Positions 1-8,521 of a stretch of DNA of 64,000 nt are shown here, in pieces. The notes under the pieces were generated by a model that saw only the letters and a list, made by a program, of their open reading frames with translations, searched no databases and had not been told where the DNA came from. Source of the stretch: Duganella aceris (GTDB lineage Bacteria; Pseudomonadota; Gammaproteobacteria; Burkholderiales; Burkholderiaceae_D); contig NZ_JAADJT010000006.1 of the NCBI RefSeq assembly GCF_011090165.1, forward strand, positions 394,288 through 458,287, written 5' to 3'. The position numbers were made by a program, and so were the translations under genes. Every line of letters begins with the position of its first letter. The stretch's first letter is position 1.

Positions 1-739
1 GGTGGACTTCAGCGGCACCAGCGAGCAGCGGCCGACCAACTTCAACGCGCCGCTGTCGGTCTGCAAGGCGGCCGTGCTGTACGTGTTCCGCACGCTGATC
101 GACAGCGACATCCCGATGAACGAGGGCGTGCTCAAGCCGCTCAAGCTGATCATACCGGAAGGCTCGATGCTCAATCCGTGTTATCCGGCGGCGGTCGTCG
201 CGGGCAACGTGGAAGTGTCGCAGTACGTCACCGATGCGCTGTACGGCGCGCTGGGCGTGATGTCAGCCTCGCAGGGGACGATGAACAACTTCACCTTCGG
301 GAACGACGAGCATCAGTACTACGAAACCATCGCCGGCGGTTCCGGCGCCGGTCCCGGCTTCGACGGCACGGCGGCGGTGCAGACGCACATGACCAATTCG
401 CGCATGACCGATCCGGAGGTGCTGGAGTGGCGCTTCCCGGTGCTGGTCGAAACGCATGCGATCCGGCGCGGCAGCGGCGGCGAGGGCACGCAGCGGGGCG
501 GCGACGGGGCGCTGCGGCGCATCCGCTTCCTGGAATCGATGACGGCCAACATCCTGGCCGGCCACCGCCGCATCGCGCCGTTCGGGTTGGAGGGCGCGCA
601 GCCCGGCGCGCTGGGGCGCAACTGGGTCGAGCGCGTGGATGGCTCGGTCGAGCGCTTCGGCGCCACGCACACCGCCGAGATGCATGCCGGCGACGTGTTC
701 GCCATCGAAACGCCGGGCGGCGGCGGCTTCGGATCTTAA
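1..739 (+). CDS. Hydantoinase B / 5-oxoprolinase family protein, C-terminal part (cut by window start)
   Basis: The reading frame is open from the first bases, so the gene begins upstream. The visible 245 residues match the C-terminal region of the HyuB/oxoprolinase B family, which hydrolyses cyclic amides such as 5-oxoproline or hydantoins with ATP. Visible hallmarks are the [12 protein letters not shown] segment, the [19 protein letters not shown] segment, the [17 protein letters not shown] stretch, and a Gly-rich end (ETPGGGGFG) just before the TAA. Many homologues are fused HyuA-HyuB polypeptides of about 1200 residues; whether this one is fused cannot be seen. The porin that follows begins 76 bases later and is probably transcribed separately. 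The family call is firm; the substrate is not determined. Confidence 0.9.
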   Translation, partial: VDFSGTSEQRPTNFNAPLSVCKAAVLYVFRTLIDSDIPMNEGVLKPLKLIIPEGSMLNPCYPAAVVAGNVEVSQYVTDALYGALGVMSASQGTMNNFTFGNDEHQYYETIAGGSGAGPGFDGTAAVQTHMTNSRMTDPEVLEWRFPVLVETHAIRRGSGGEGTQRGGDGALRRIRFLESMTANILAGHRRIAPFGLEGAQPGALGRNWVERVDGSVERFGATHTAEMHAGDVFAIETPGGGGFGS

Positions 740-815
740 TACGCAATCAGGCGGGATAGTCAGGGCTCGTTGTCCCGCCGCCTACATCAGAGCCTGCACA
801 ACTGGGGATATAAAA

Positions 816-1883
816 ATGAACAAGACTATGCTTGCGCTCATGCTGGGCGCCTTGGCAGGGACGGCTGCGGCCCAATCGAACGTGACGGTGTACGGCATCG
901 TCGACATGGCGCTGGTGCGCGAGAGCGGCGGCGTCGCCACGACCACCAAATTGACCAGCGGCGTGGAGGCGGGTTCGCGCCTCGGCTTCAAGGGCTCGGA
1001 GGATCTGGGCGGCGGCTTGTCCGCGATCTTCCTGGTGGAGAACGGCTTCCAGTCGGATACCGGCGCGCTGGGGCAGGGTGGCTTGCTGTTCGGCCGTCAG
1101 GCGTATGTGGGCTTGCAGAGCAAGAGCGTCGGCACGCTGAGCCTCGGGCGCCAGTACACGCCGCAGTACCTGGCGGTGGCGGCGGTCGATCCGTTCGGTT
1201 CCGGCACGGCGGGCGACACCAAGAATCTGATGGCGTCCACCGGCAACAGCGCCAGCCGCATGGACAACGCCGTCAAGTACACTTCGCCGGTGCTGAACGG
1301 CTTCAATGCGGAGCTGGTGTACGGGGCGGGCGAGGTGGCGGGCGACAGCACCGCCGGCCGCCAGTTCGGCGGCGCGCTGGCATATGTCAGCGGGCCGCTG
1401 CTGGTGCGGCTGGCGCATCACAACCGCAACAACGACACGGCCACGGTCAAGAACACTAGCGCGGCGAAGAATGCGGTGCTGACGGCGCTGTACGATTTTG
1501 GTGTCGCCAAGGCGCACTTCGCGTATGGCGTCGACAAGGGCGTCAACAGCGCGCTGCCGCGCAACCTGGCCAACCCGTTCGGCTACGCGGTGGCGCCGAC
1601 GCCGAGCACCGACAGCGACGTGGTGCTGGTTGGCGTGACGGTGCCGCAGGGCGTCGCGACCTGGATCGCTTCCTACATCCGCAAGAACGACAAGACCGCG
1701 TTCAACCAGGATGCGCAGCAGCTGGCGGCGGGTTATCGCTACTACCTGTCCAAGCGTACCGACCTGTACGCGGTGTACGCGTACATCCGCAACAGGAACG
1801 GCGCCGGCTACACAGCCGGCAGCGCGATCGAAGGCGGCACCGGCAATCGCGGCCTGAACCTGGGCATTCGCCATATCTTTTAA
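816..1883 (+). CDS. Gram-negative porin (OmpC/OmpF-like, betaproteobacterial type)
   Basis: This is a 355-residue outer-membrane diffusion porin. The ATG at 816 is chosen because it starts a clean Sec signal peptide (MNKTMLALMLGALAGTAAAQ) with cleavage predicted after AAA; upstream in-frame codons give no signal peptide. The mature protein opens with SNVTVYGIVDMAL, the usual first strand of betaproteobacterial porins, and contains GSRLGFKGSEDLGGGLSAIF and SLGRQYTP. It ends in LGIRHIF with a C-terminal Phe, the BAM recognition signature. The length fits a 16-stranded trimeric porin. Pore selectivity cannot be read from the sequence. Confidence 0.94.
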   Translation: MNKTMLALMLGALAGTAAAQSNVTVYGIVDMALVRESGGVATTTKLTSGVEAGSRLGFKGSEDLGGGLSAIFLVENGFQSDTGALGQGGLLFGRQAYVGLQSKSVGTLSLGRQYTPQYLAVAAVDPFGSGTAGDTKNLMASTGNSASRMDNAVKYTSPVLNGFNAELVYGAGEVAGDSTAGRQFGGALAYVSGPLLVRLAHHNRNNDTATVKNTSAAKNAVLTALYDFGVAKAHFAYGVDKGVNSALPRNLANPFGYAVAPTPSTDSDVVLVGVTVPQGVATWIASYIRKNDKTAFNQDAQQLAAGYRYYLSKRTDLYAVYAYIRNRNGAGYTAGSAIEGGTGNRGLNLGIRHIF

Positions 1884-1891
1884 GGAGCGCT

Positions 1892-2096
1892 TTCCTCGCC
1901 AACGGCGATGGCATCGTGCAGGCCAACGGCGCCAACGTCAGGCTGGTGGGCAAAAGCCTGAAGGAGATGAAAGACGCCGACGGCAATTACCTGATCAAGG
2001 ACATCCTCGCGCCCCAGCACCGGCACCATCGACGCCAAGCGAACCTACGTGGAGCGGGTGGATGGCGTGATCATCGGCTGCGGCATCTACAAGTAG
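1892..2096 (+). pseudogene. Remnant of a Cache-domain (sCache) periplasmic protein
   Basis: Two pieces of one small sensory-domain protein lie in different frames. The first (about 1892-2000) reads FLANGDGIVQANGANVRLVG and on to KDADGNYLIKD. The second (2019-2096) reads TGTIDAKRTYVERVDGVIIG and ends CGIYK before a TAG. Small secreted Cache proteins carry these two segments in this order, separated by about 20-30 residues that include a WxxYxWPNP-like stretch; that stretch is absent here and the frame changes at the junction. The 5' part with its signal peptide is also missing, since the remnant starts right behind the porin stop. This points to internal and N-terminal deletion. No intact start site is visible. 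Confidence 0.72.
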
Positions 2097-2100
2097 AGGC

Positions 2101-2442
2101 TTAGCGGGTGGGGGTGGTCGGGTTGCAGTCGGCGCTTGCCATCTGGCTGTCGGCTGCGGTCGCGGCGGTGGTGGAGTGACCGTCGGTGTGCGCCGTCGTG
2201 CAGTCAGCCTTTTTTGTCTTGGAAGACTTGGCGGACTTGTCTTTCATCGCCTTGTTCTTTTGCGGCATGTTCTGCATGTTGCTGTTGTTCTGCATGCCGG
2301 TGGCATTCTGTTCGCCGCTGTTGGCGGCGCTCTGGCCAGCCGTCGGCGTGCCGGTATTGCTCGTGCCCGAACTTTGCGTTTGAGCCATAACGCTTGCACT
2401 CAGGCACATAGCGGCGATCAGTGCGGTTAATTTGGTATTCAT
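2101..2442 (-). CDS. Small secreted low-complexity protein
   Basis: This 113-residue protein has a clear Sec signal peptide (MNTKLTALIAAMCLSASVMAQ). The mature part is rich in Ser, Thr, Asn, Gln and Lys, with an NNSNMQNMPQKNKAMKDKSAK stretch and two lone Cys residues (KADCTTAH and SADCNPTT) near the C terminus. A purine-rich GGAGACC lies upstream of the ATG on the minus strand. I recognise no family. It is likely a periplasmic or secreted protein of unknown role. It converges tail to tail with the Cache remnant. Signal peptide and start are well supported; function is unknown. Confidence 0.75.
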   Translation of the reverse strand: MNTKLTALIAAMCLSASVMAQTQSSGTSNTGTPTAGQSAANSGEQNATGMQNNSNMQNMPQKNKAMKDKSAKSSKTKKADCTTAHTDGHSTTAATAADSQMASADCNPTTPTR

Positions 2443-2523
2443 ATTGGTCTCCTGATGGATGAAGTGAAAGAAGCTTCATTTTTCCATGAAGGAGTTGAAC
2501 AGTTCGTAGGAGCACTTCCCGAG

Positions 2524-3003
2524 TCAGTGCCGGAGCGAGCGCCGCATGACCAGCGGCGGCGGTTCCATCGGGTTGGCGTCGGAGTACTCGAGTTCCTCGG
2601 CCAGTTCGAACTCGTAGGCGGTGTAGAAGTCGATCAGCTTGGGCTGGTCGGCGCGCACCGCGAGCCGGACTTCCTCGATGCCGCTCGACAGGCCGTGGTG
2701 GATCACCGCCTCCAGCAGATGCTGGGAGATGTTGCTGCCGCGATACTCGGGCAGCACGCCCATGCGGCGCACTTCCCACACGTCCTGCTCGGCGTCCAGC
2801 GGCAGCCAGCGCACCGAGCCGACCGGGCGGTCGTCGACCAATAAAACAAAACCGCCGCCATCGCGCAGGTGTTCTGCGACGAGGACGGCGGTTTCGCGAT
2901 GGCCGCTGGAGGTGACGCTGACCTTGCCGGCCCACGCGGCGCGCGTGAGCTCGGCAATCAACTTGGCATCGTCATTCGTTGCTTCTCGGACCACGATGTT
3001 CAT
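2524..3003 (-). CDS. GNAT family N-acetyltransferase
   Basis: This 159-residue protein has the GNAT layout: an N-terminal strand-helix (MNIVVREATNDDAKLIAEL), the central strand motif PVGSVRWLPL, and the acetyl-CoA pyrophosphate-binding loop in the region EYRGSNISQHLLEAVIHH, a variant of the R/QxxGxG/A motif. It transfers an acetyl group from acetyl-CoA to an unknown amine. It starts only 9 bases past the metG stop on the same strand, so it is probably the distal gene of a metG transcript. Nothing in the sequence reveals the acceptor. Confidence 0.85.
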   Translation of the reverse strand: MNIVVREATNDDAKLIAELTRAAWAGKVSVTSSGHRETAVLVAEHLRDGGGFVLLVDDRPVGSVRWLPLDAEQDVWEVRRMGVLPEYRGSNISQHLLEAVIHHGLSSGIEEVRLAVRADQPKLIDFYTAYEFELAEELEYSDANPMEPPPLVMRRSLRH

Positions 3004-3012
3004 GCAGGGACC

Positions 3013-5184
3013 TTAGCGGATACGCATGCCCGGCTCAGCGCCAGGCCACGGGTTGAGGATGTAAATGCCTGGATTGGCCTTCTCGTCCTTGGCCGAACCG
3101 GCCAGCACCATGCCTTCGGACACGCCGAACTTCATCTTGCGCGGCGCCAGGTTGGCGACCATCACGGTCAGCTTGCCGACCAGTTCTTCCGGCTGATACA
3201 TCGACTTGATGCCGGAGAAGACATTGCGCAGGCGGCCTTCGCCGACGTCCAGCGTCAGGCGCAGCAGCTTGTCGGAGCCGTCGACGTGCTCGCAGTTGAC
3301 GATCCTGGCCACGCGCAGGTCGATCTTGACGAAGTCGTCGATGCTGATCTGCGGCGCCAATTCCTCCACGCCTTCCGGCATCGGCAGGGCCGGCGCGGCG
3401 GCGACCGGCGCGGCTTGCCTGGCCGGTTTGGCTGCCGGCGCCGGTGCGGCGGCCGCTGCAGCTTGCTGCGACGGCGCGTCGAACAAGTCCTCGATCATCT
3501 TGGCGTCGACGCGGGTCATCAGGTGGGTGTAGGCGCCGATGGTGCGGCCCAGCATCGCGGTCGAGACCACGCCGCTGGCGACATCGGTATCGGCCCACAC
3601 CAGCTGCTCGTCGTTGAGGAACTTGGCGACGTTGGCGGCCACGCCCGGCAGCACCGGCGACAGCAGGATGGTCAGCTGGCGGAACAGGATCAGCGCGGCG
3701 GTGCAGACGTCATGCAGTTCGGCCACTTTGGCCTCGTCCTTGGCCAGGATCCAAGGCTTGTTCTCGTCGACGTACTGGTTGGTGATGTCGGCGATTTCCA
3801 TGATTTCGCGCAGCGCCTTGCCGAACTCGCGCGCCTCGAAGTTGGCGCCGATGCTGGCCTGGCGTTCGACGCCCTCGGCCGTCACCAGCGCGCGCTTGAT
3901 CCAGCCCTGCGCGTTTTCGGACAGCGACGACGCCAGCTTGCCGTCGAATTTCTTGGCGATGAAGCCGGCGCAGCGCGAGGCGATGTTGACGTACTTGCCG
4001 ATCAGGTCGGAATTGACGCGGGCGACGAAGTCCTCACCGGTGAAGTCCAGATCCTCGACCTTGGAGTTGAGCTTGAAGGCAATGTAGTAGCGCAGCCATT
4101 CCGGGTTCATGCCCAGGTTCAGGTAGCGCAGCGGCGAGATGCCGGTGCCGCGCGACTTGGACATCTTCTCGTTGTTGACGGTCAGGTGGCCGTGCACGTT
4201 GACCTTCAGCTTGTCGATCACCGGGTGACCTGCGAACTTCAGCATCGCCGGCCAGAACAGCAGGTGGAACGACACGATGTCCTTGCCGATGAAGTGGATC
4301 TGCTCGGCGGCCGGGTCGTTGAGGAAGGCGTTGAAGTCCAGGCCCTTCTTCTCGAAGTAGTTCTTCAGGCTGGCCAGGTAGCCGACCGGCGCGTCCAGCC
4401 AGACGTAGAAGAACTTGCCCGGCGCGTCAGGAATCGGGATGCCGAAGTACGGCGCGTCGCGTGAGATATCCCAGTCTGCCAGCTTCTCGCCGGCTTCGCC
4501 CAGCCATTCGCTGACCTTGTTGACCATCTCCGGCTGCAAGCGGCCCGGCGTGTTCAGCCAGTCCTTCAAGAACTGGTAGCAGCGCGGGTCGGACAGCTTG
4601 AAGAAGTACTGCTCCGAATCCTTGAGGATGGGCGTGGCGTTGGTGAACACCGAGAACGGGTTGATCAGCTCGGTCGGCTGGTAGGCCGCGCCGCAGACTT
4701 CGCAGTTGTCGCCGTACTGGTCCTTGGCGTGGCACACCGGGCACTCGCCCTTGATGTTGCGGTCGGCCAGGAACATGCCTTTGACCGGGTCGTAGAAGCG
4801 GGGCACGATCTTGGTCTGGATCAGGCCGGCGTCGCGCAGCTTGCGGTAGATGCCCTGCGACAGCTCGACGTTTTCCGGCGAGTCGGTCGAATACCAGTTG
4901 TCGAAGGCGATATGGAAGCCGTCCAGGTACTGGGCGCGGCCGGCGGCGATCTTGGCGACGAACTCCTGCGGCGTGATGCCTTCCTTTTCGGCTGCGATCA
5001 TGATCGGCGTGCCGTGGGTGTCGTCGGCGCCGACAAAGTGCACTTCGCGCGCAGCACCGCCGTCGCGCTGCATTCGCTGGAACCGGACCCAGATGTCGGC
5101 CTGGATGTACTCCATCATGTGGCCAATATGGAAAGCGGCGTTTGCGTAGGGCAGGGCAGTGGTGACGAACAGCTTGCGAGTCAT
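3013..5184 (-). CDS. metG: Methionyl-tRNA synthetase
   Basis: MetG charges tRNA-Met, including the initiator, with methionine. The 723-residue protein has the HIGH signature near the N terminus ([10 protein letters not shown]), a zinc-binding insertion ([17 protein letters not shown]), the KMSKS loop ([12 protein letters not shown]), and the anticodon-binding helical domain. A C-terminal EMAPII/Trbp111-like tRNA-binding domain ([20 protein letters not shown]) follows an Ala/Pro-rich linker. Length and architecture match the long dimeric bacterial type. The start at 5184 gives [16 protein letters not shown], the conserved N terminus; an in-frame extension upstream looks unrelated. It is divergent from apbC across a 99-base gap that must hold both promoters. 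Confidence 0.97.
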   Translation of the reverse strand: MTRKLFVTTALPYANAAFHIGHMMEYIQADIWVRFQRMQRDGGAAREVHFVGADDTHGTPIMIAAEKEGITPQEFVAKIAAGRAQYLDGFHIAFDNWYSTDSPENVELSQGIYRKLRDAGLIQTKIVPRFYDPVKGMFLADRNIKGECPVCHAKDQYGDNCEVCGAAYQPTELINPFSVFTNATPILKDSEQYFFKLSDPRCYQFLKDWLNTPGRLQPEMVNKVSEWLGEAGEKLADWDISRDAPYFGIPIPDAPGKFFYVWLDAPVGYLASLKNYFEKKGLDFNAFLNDPAAEQIHFIGKDIVSFHLLFWPAMLKFAGHPVIDKLKVNVHGHLTVNNEKMSKSRGTGISPLRYLNLGMNPEWLRYYIAFKLNSKVEDLDFTGEDFVARVNSDLIGKYVNIASRCAGFIAKKFDGKLASSLSENAQGWIKRALVTAEGVERQASIGANFEAREFGKALREIMEIADITNQYVDENKPWILAKDEAKVAELHDVCTAALILFRQLTILLSPVLPGVAANVAKFLNDEQLVWADTDVASGVVSTAMLGRTIGAYTHLMTRVDAKMIEDLFDAPSQQAAAAAAPAPAAKPARQAAPVAAAPALPMPEGVEELAPQISIDDFVKIDLRVARIVNCEHVDGSDKLLRLTLDVGEGRLRNVFSGIKSMYQPEELVGKLTVMVANLAPRKMKFGVSEGMVLAGSAKDEKANPGIYILNPWPGAEPGMRIR

Positions 5185-5283
5185 GGTTAATGCACTTTGT
5201 GGATGGAAAAGGAGCATTTTAACAGTGGAAGCGGCAAGCGCGCACTATGCGCTAGAATGGGCGCACATTTTACGGAGAGTTCC

Positions 5284-6372
5284 ATGAGCATCACAGTCGA
5301 AGACGTCAAAGCCGCATTGTCCAAAATCGTTGATCCAAATACAACGAAAGATTACGTCAGCGGCAAAGCCGTGAAGAATTTGAAGGTCGATGGCGGCGAT
5401 ATCTCGCTCGACATCGAGCTGGGTTATCCGGCCAAGAGCCAGTTCGACAAGGTGCGTTCCAGCATCATCGCCGGTCTGAAGGCGCTGCCCGGCGCCGGCA
5501 ACATCAGCGTCGGCGTGACCAGCAAGATCATTCCGCACACCGTGCAGCGCGGCCTGAAGCTGATGCCGAACGTGAAGAACATCATCGCCGTGGCCTCCGG
5601 CAAGGGCGGCGTCGGCAAATCGACCACCGCCGTCAACCTGGCGCTGGCGCTGTCGGCCGAGGGCGCCTCGGTCGGCCTGCTGGACGCCGACATCTACGGT
5701 CCGTCGCAGCCGATGATGCTGGGCGTGAGCGGTCGTCCGGAGACCAAGGACGGCAAGAGCATGGAGCCGATGGAAAACCACGGCGTGCAGGTGTCGTCGA
5801 TCGGCTTCCTGATCGATCCGGACGAGCCGATGGTGTGGCGCGGCCCGATGGTCACGCAGGCGCTGCAACAGCTGCTGGAGCAGACCAACTGGCGCGACCT
5901 GGACTATCTGATCGTCGACATGCCGCCGGGCACCGGCGACATCCAGCTGACGCTGTCGCAAAAAGTGCCGGTGACCGGCGCCGTGATCGTCACCACGCCG
6001 CAGGACATCGCGCTGCTGGACGCGCGCAAGGGCTTGAAGATGTTCGAGAAGGTCGGCATCCCGATCCTGGGCATCGTGGAAAACATGAGCACGCATATCT
6101 GCTCGAACTGCGGGCACGCCGAGGAAATCTTCGGCGCCGGCGGCGGCGCCAAGATGTGCAAGGACTTCAACGTCGAATTCCTCGGCGCGCTGCCGTTGAC
6201 GATGGCGATCCGGGAACAGGCCGATTCCGGCAAGCCGACCGTGGTCGCCGATCCGGACGGTCCGGTGGCGGCGATCTATAAAGAGATCGCGCGCAAGATC
6301 GCGGTGCAGGTGTCCGAGAAGGCCAAGGACATGACCAGCAAGTTCCCTAGCATCGTCATCAAGAACGACTGA
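5284..6372 (+). CDS. apbC: Iron-sulfur cluster carrier protein ApbC (Mrp/NBP35 family)
   Basis: This 362-residue P-loop ATPase binds and transfers Fe-S clusters to apoproteins in the cytoplasm. An N-terminal MIP18/DUF59 domain (residues about 3-85) is followed by the deviant Walker A motif GKGGVGKS at residues 106-113, then a DADIYGPS switch motif. The cluster-binding CxxC pair is Cys273 and Cys276 (ICSNCGHAE). The ATG at 5284 follows a GGAGAG ribosome-binding sequence. It is divergent from metG, an arrangement common in proteobacteria. The TetR gene follows after 12 bases and may be cotranscribed. Confidence 0.96.
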   Translation: MSITVEDVKAALSKIVDPNTTKDYVSGKAVKNLKVDGGDISLDIELGYPAKSQFDKVRSSIIAGLKALPGAGNISVGVTSKIIPHTVQRGLKLMPNVKNIIAVASGKGGVGKSTTAVNLALALSAEGASVGLLDADIYGPSQPMMLGVSGRPETKDGKSMEPMENHGVQVSSIGFLIDPDEPMVWRGPMVTQALQQLLEQTNWRDLDYLIVDMPPGTGDIQLTLSQKVPVTGAVIVTTPQDIALLDARKGLKMFEKVGIPILGIVENMSTHICSNCGHAEEIFGAGGGAKMCKDFNVEFLGALPLTMAIREQADSGKPTVVADPDGPVAAIYKEIARKIAVQVSEKAKDMTSKFPSIVIKND

Positions 6373-6384
6373 CGCCAGGGCGCG

Positions 6385-7008
6385 ATGGGCGATTCTCCGA
6401 CCCTGCGTGCGCGCAAGGCGCCGCGCCAGCAACGTTCGGTCCACACCGTGGACGCGTTGCTGGAGGCGGCGGCCCAGGTGCTGGAGGCCGACGGCCTGGA
6501 AGGCTACAACACCAACGCCGTGGCGCGGCGTGCCGGCGCCAGCATCGGCACCCTGTATCAATATTTTCCCGGCAAGGACGCGCTGACGCTGGCGCTATTG
6601 CTGCGCGAGGATAAGCTGTTCCACGAGGCGGCCAGCGCGACGCTGGACTTGCCCGGCTATCGCGAGTCCTTGACCGCGTTCATCGGCGTGGCCGTCGGCC
6701 AGCAGCTGAACCGTCCCAATCTGGCCCGCTTGCTCGACGAGCAGGAAGGGCGTCCCGAGATCCGCGCCGCGCTCAGCGGCAAATTCCGTTTCCATGAATT
6801 GCTTGAGGCCATCCTGCACAAGCCGGACGCGCCGGCGCATCTGCGCGATGCCGTCCGGCGCAAGCTGGCGGGCGACGATCTGCTGGCGCTGATGCGCGCC
6901 ATGACCGACGCCGCCGGGGAGCGCGGCGAGCGCGACGCGGCCGATCTGGCGCACCGTATCGGCGCCGCCGTGTTCGGTTATTTGTCGGTGCCGCCGCGCG
7001 AAATGTGA
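6385..7008 (+). CDS. TetR family transcriptional regulator
   Basis: This 207-residue protein carries an N-terminal TetR helix-turn-helix: VDALLEAAAQVLEADGLEGY, then NTNAVARRAGASIGTLYQYF and PGKDAL. The Ala-rich C-terminal helical region would bind a ligand and dimerise; the ligand is unknown. It begins 12 bases after the apbC stop on the same strand, so the two are probably cotranscribed, although no functional link is evident. Possible targets are its own operon or the VOC gene 103 bases downstream; this is speculative. Confidence 0.9.
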   Translation: MGDSPTLRARKAPRQQRSVHTVDALLEAAAQVLEADGLEGYNTNAVARRAGASIGTLYQYFPGKDALTLALLLREDKLFHEAASATLDLPGYRESLTAFIGVAVGQQLNRPNLARLLDEQEGRPEIRAALSGKFRFHELLEAILHKPDAPAHLRDAVRRKLAGDDLLALMRAMTDAAGERGERDAADLAHRIGAAVFGYLSVPPREM

Positions 7009-7111
7009 GCAGCGCCTCTGGTTTTGGTCGTGCTTGCGAGGGGGCGGCAAAGCGAGTTGATGGCGGCTGGCGCGGGCCGTATTCTGTTGTCTTCACAACA
7101 GGAGAAACACC

Positions 7112-7513
7112 ATGCAATTCAATCACCTCAGCTTCCCATCCACCGACGTCGCCGCCACCGTGGCGTTCTTTGTCGAGCAGCTTGGCTGCAGCGCCGAGCG
7201 CTTCGGCGGCAGCGCCATCCTCAAGCGCGCCGGCTTCGACATCGTGATCGAGGACGCCACCGACCGCCTTGAGCAGGTGGTGTGGCCGGACAACTTCCAT
7301 CTCGGCTTCGAGCTGCCGTCGCTCGATGAGTTGCGCGCGCTGCATGCCCGCTTCAAGCAGCAGGGCGTGCCGATGAAGACCGAACTGATCGCCCACGCGC
7401 GCGGCTCGCGCTTCTTTTGCGAGGCGCCGGGCGGCCTGCTGTTCGAGATGAATACCCGCGCCGACGCCGAGGAACGCTACCGCGCCGGCTTCGCACAGCC
7501 GACCGCCGCGTGA
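7112..7513 (+). CDS. VOC family (glyoxalase/bleomycin resistance/dioxygenase-like) protein
   Basis: This 133-residue protein is a single VOC module with two beta-alpha-beta-beta-beta repeats. It starts MQFNHLSFPSTDVAATVAFF, a typical VOC opening with a metal-ligand-type His at position 5, and later has the strand GSRFFCEAPGGLLFEMNTR whose Glu is a usual second-repeat metal ligand. A good AGGAGAAACACC ribosome-binding site precedes the ATG. The family covers glyoxalases, extradiol dioxygenases and antibiotic-binding proteins. The short length and lack of a specific signature leave the substrate open. Confidence 0.87.
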   Translation: MQFNHLSFPSTDVAATVAFFVEQLGCSAERFGGSAILKRAGFDIVIEDATDRLEQVVWPDNFHLGFELPSLDELRALHARFKQQGVPMKTELIAHARGSRFFCEAPGGLLFEMNTRADAEERYRAGFAQPTAA

Positions 7514-7523
7514 CGCGGCCGGC

Positions 7524-7814
7524 TCACATCCCCAGCAGCGCCCGCAACGCCGCCACATGGCCGGCGTAGGCGGCGCGGCCGGCGGGTGTCGGCCGGATGC
7601 GGGTCAGCGGCTTCTTGCCGACGATTTGCTTGCTGCTCTCTATATAGCCGGCCTTCGACAGCGTCTCCAGATGCGCGCCGAGATTGCCGTCGCTGGCGCC
7701 GATCAGCGCCTTCAGGTGCATGAATTCGATCCATTCGTCTTTCTTCATCACCTGCAGGGCCGCCATGATGCGCAGCCGCGTGCTCTGGTGGATGATTTCG
7801 TCCAGTCCGCTCAT
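7524..7814 (-). CDS. Winged-helix DNA-binding regulator (HTH_27/ArsR-like)
   Basis: This 96-residue regulator is a single winged-helix domain: SGLDEIIHQSTRLRIMAALQ, then a recognition helix region (IGASDGNLGAHLETLSKAGY) and a basic wing ending KKPLTRIRPTPAGRAAY. Proteins of this type usually repress a small operon that also encodes a membrane protein. That fits here: the gene lies 9 bases behind the membrane-protein gene at 7824-8369 on the same strand. The inverted repeat at 8385-8403 upstream of that gene is the obvious candidate operator. The effector is unknown. Confidence 0.85.
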   Translation of the reverse strand: MSGLDEIIHQSTRLRIMAALQVMKKDEWIEFMHLKALIGASDGNLGAHLETLSKAGYIESSKQIVGKKPLTRIRPTPAGRAAYAGHVAALRALLGM

Positions 7815-7823
7815 GATCGATGC

Positions 7824-8369
7824 CTAGCGTGCGCCGCGCAGCCAGGTGCCGGCCAGCAGCAGTCCGCCGCCCAACGCGGCAGCCATGGCGACGTGGTACC
7901 AGCTGCCCAGATAGAGATAGGCCAGGACGCTGGTGGCGCAGGCGACGCCGCCCAACACGATCCAGCGCGTACCCGTCAACAGTCCGCGCAGCATGATGGC
8001 GCCCATGATCATGCAGGTCCACAGCACTTCGATGGCGCGCAGGTCGGGCCCGATCAGGTAGGAGGCGAGCGCGCCGAACCCGATCACGATCGCGGCGGCG
8101 GCCCACAAGCGGCGGTCGGTGCGGCGTCGCGGCGAGACGTCGAACCGGCGCAGCAAGGGCATCAGCAACGCGGTGACGATGTCGCAGCTGACCAGCACCA
8201 TCGGCTCGTTGCCCGGGCAGAAAAAGCAGATCGCATGACCGACCACCAGGATCGCTCCCCACAGCTGCGCGTAGCGGCCGTACTGCGCCAGGTTGAAATA
8301 CTGCGCGCTGCGGTGTTCGGTGCGCTCTATGCTGGCGAGCATGTCCTGCGCTTGTTCCTTGGTGATCAT
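7824..8369 (-). CDS. Multi-pass membrane protein paired with a winged-helix regulator
   Basis: The 181-residue protein has an N-terminal soluble helix ([20 protein letters not shown]) followed by about five hydrophobic segments, including [36 protein letters not shown] and [18 protein letters not shown] do not recognise a catalytic family. Comparable two-gene units in Gram-negative bacteria couple an integral membrane protein with an HTH_27-type regulator. It is the first gene of the unit, 9 bases ahead of the regulator. A TATACT -10-like hexamer lies about 30 bases upstream on the minus strand, inside the candidate operator. Confidence 0.8.
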   Translation of the reverse strand: MITKEQAQDMLASIERTEHRSAQYFNLAQYGRYAQLWGAILVVGHAICFFCPGNEPMVLVSCDIVTALLMPLLRRFDVSPRRRTDRRLWAAAAIVIGFGALASYLIGPDLRAIEVLWTCMIMGAIMLRGLLTGTRWIVLGGVACATSVLAYLYLGSWYHVAMAAALGGGLLLAGTWLRGAR

Positions 8370-8384
8370 GTGGCATCCATAGAG

Positions 8385-8403
8385 TACTCTGTAGTGCAGA
8401 GTA
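8385..8403 (-). promoter_or_regulatory. Palindromic operator candidate of the membrane-protein/regulator unit
   Basis: Arms TACTCTG (8385-8391) and CAGAGTA (8397-8403) form a perfect 7-bp inverted repeat around a 5-base spacer, 16 bases upstream of the first start codon of the unit. A TATACT -10-like hexamer on the minus strand overlaps the distal arm. This geometry suits autorepression by the winged-helix protein. The repeat is seen; the role is inferred. Confidence 0.6.
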
Positions 8404-8521
8404 TACTAGGCCGGGGCCGGGGCGGCGTCAATCAAAATCGGGCACGGCTGGGGCGTCTTGTCCGCGCCGCACTGCCGACGCGGTAAAATGGCTGTTTTTA
8501 CACACCAGCATTCCTAATTCA

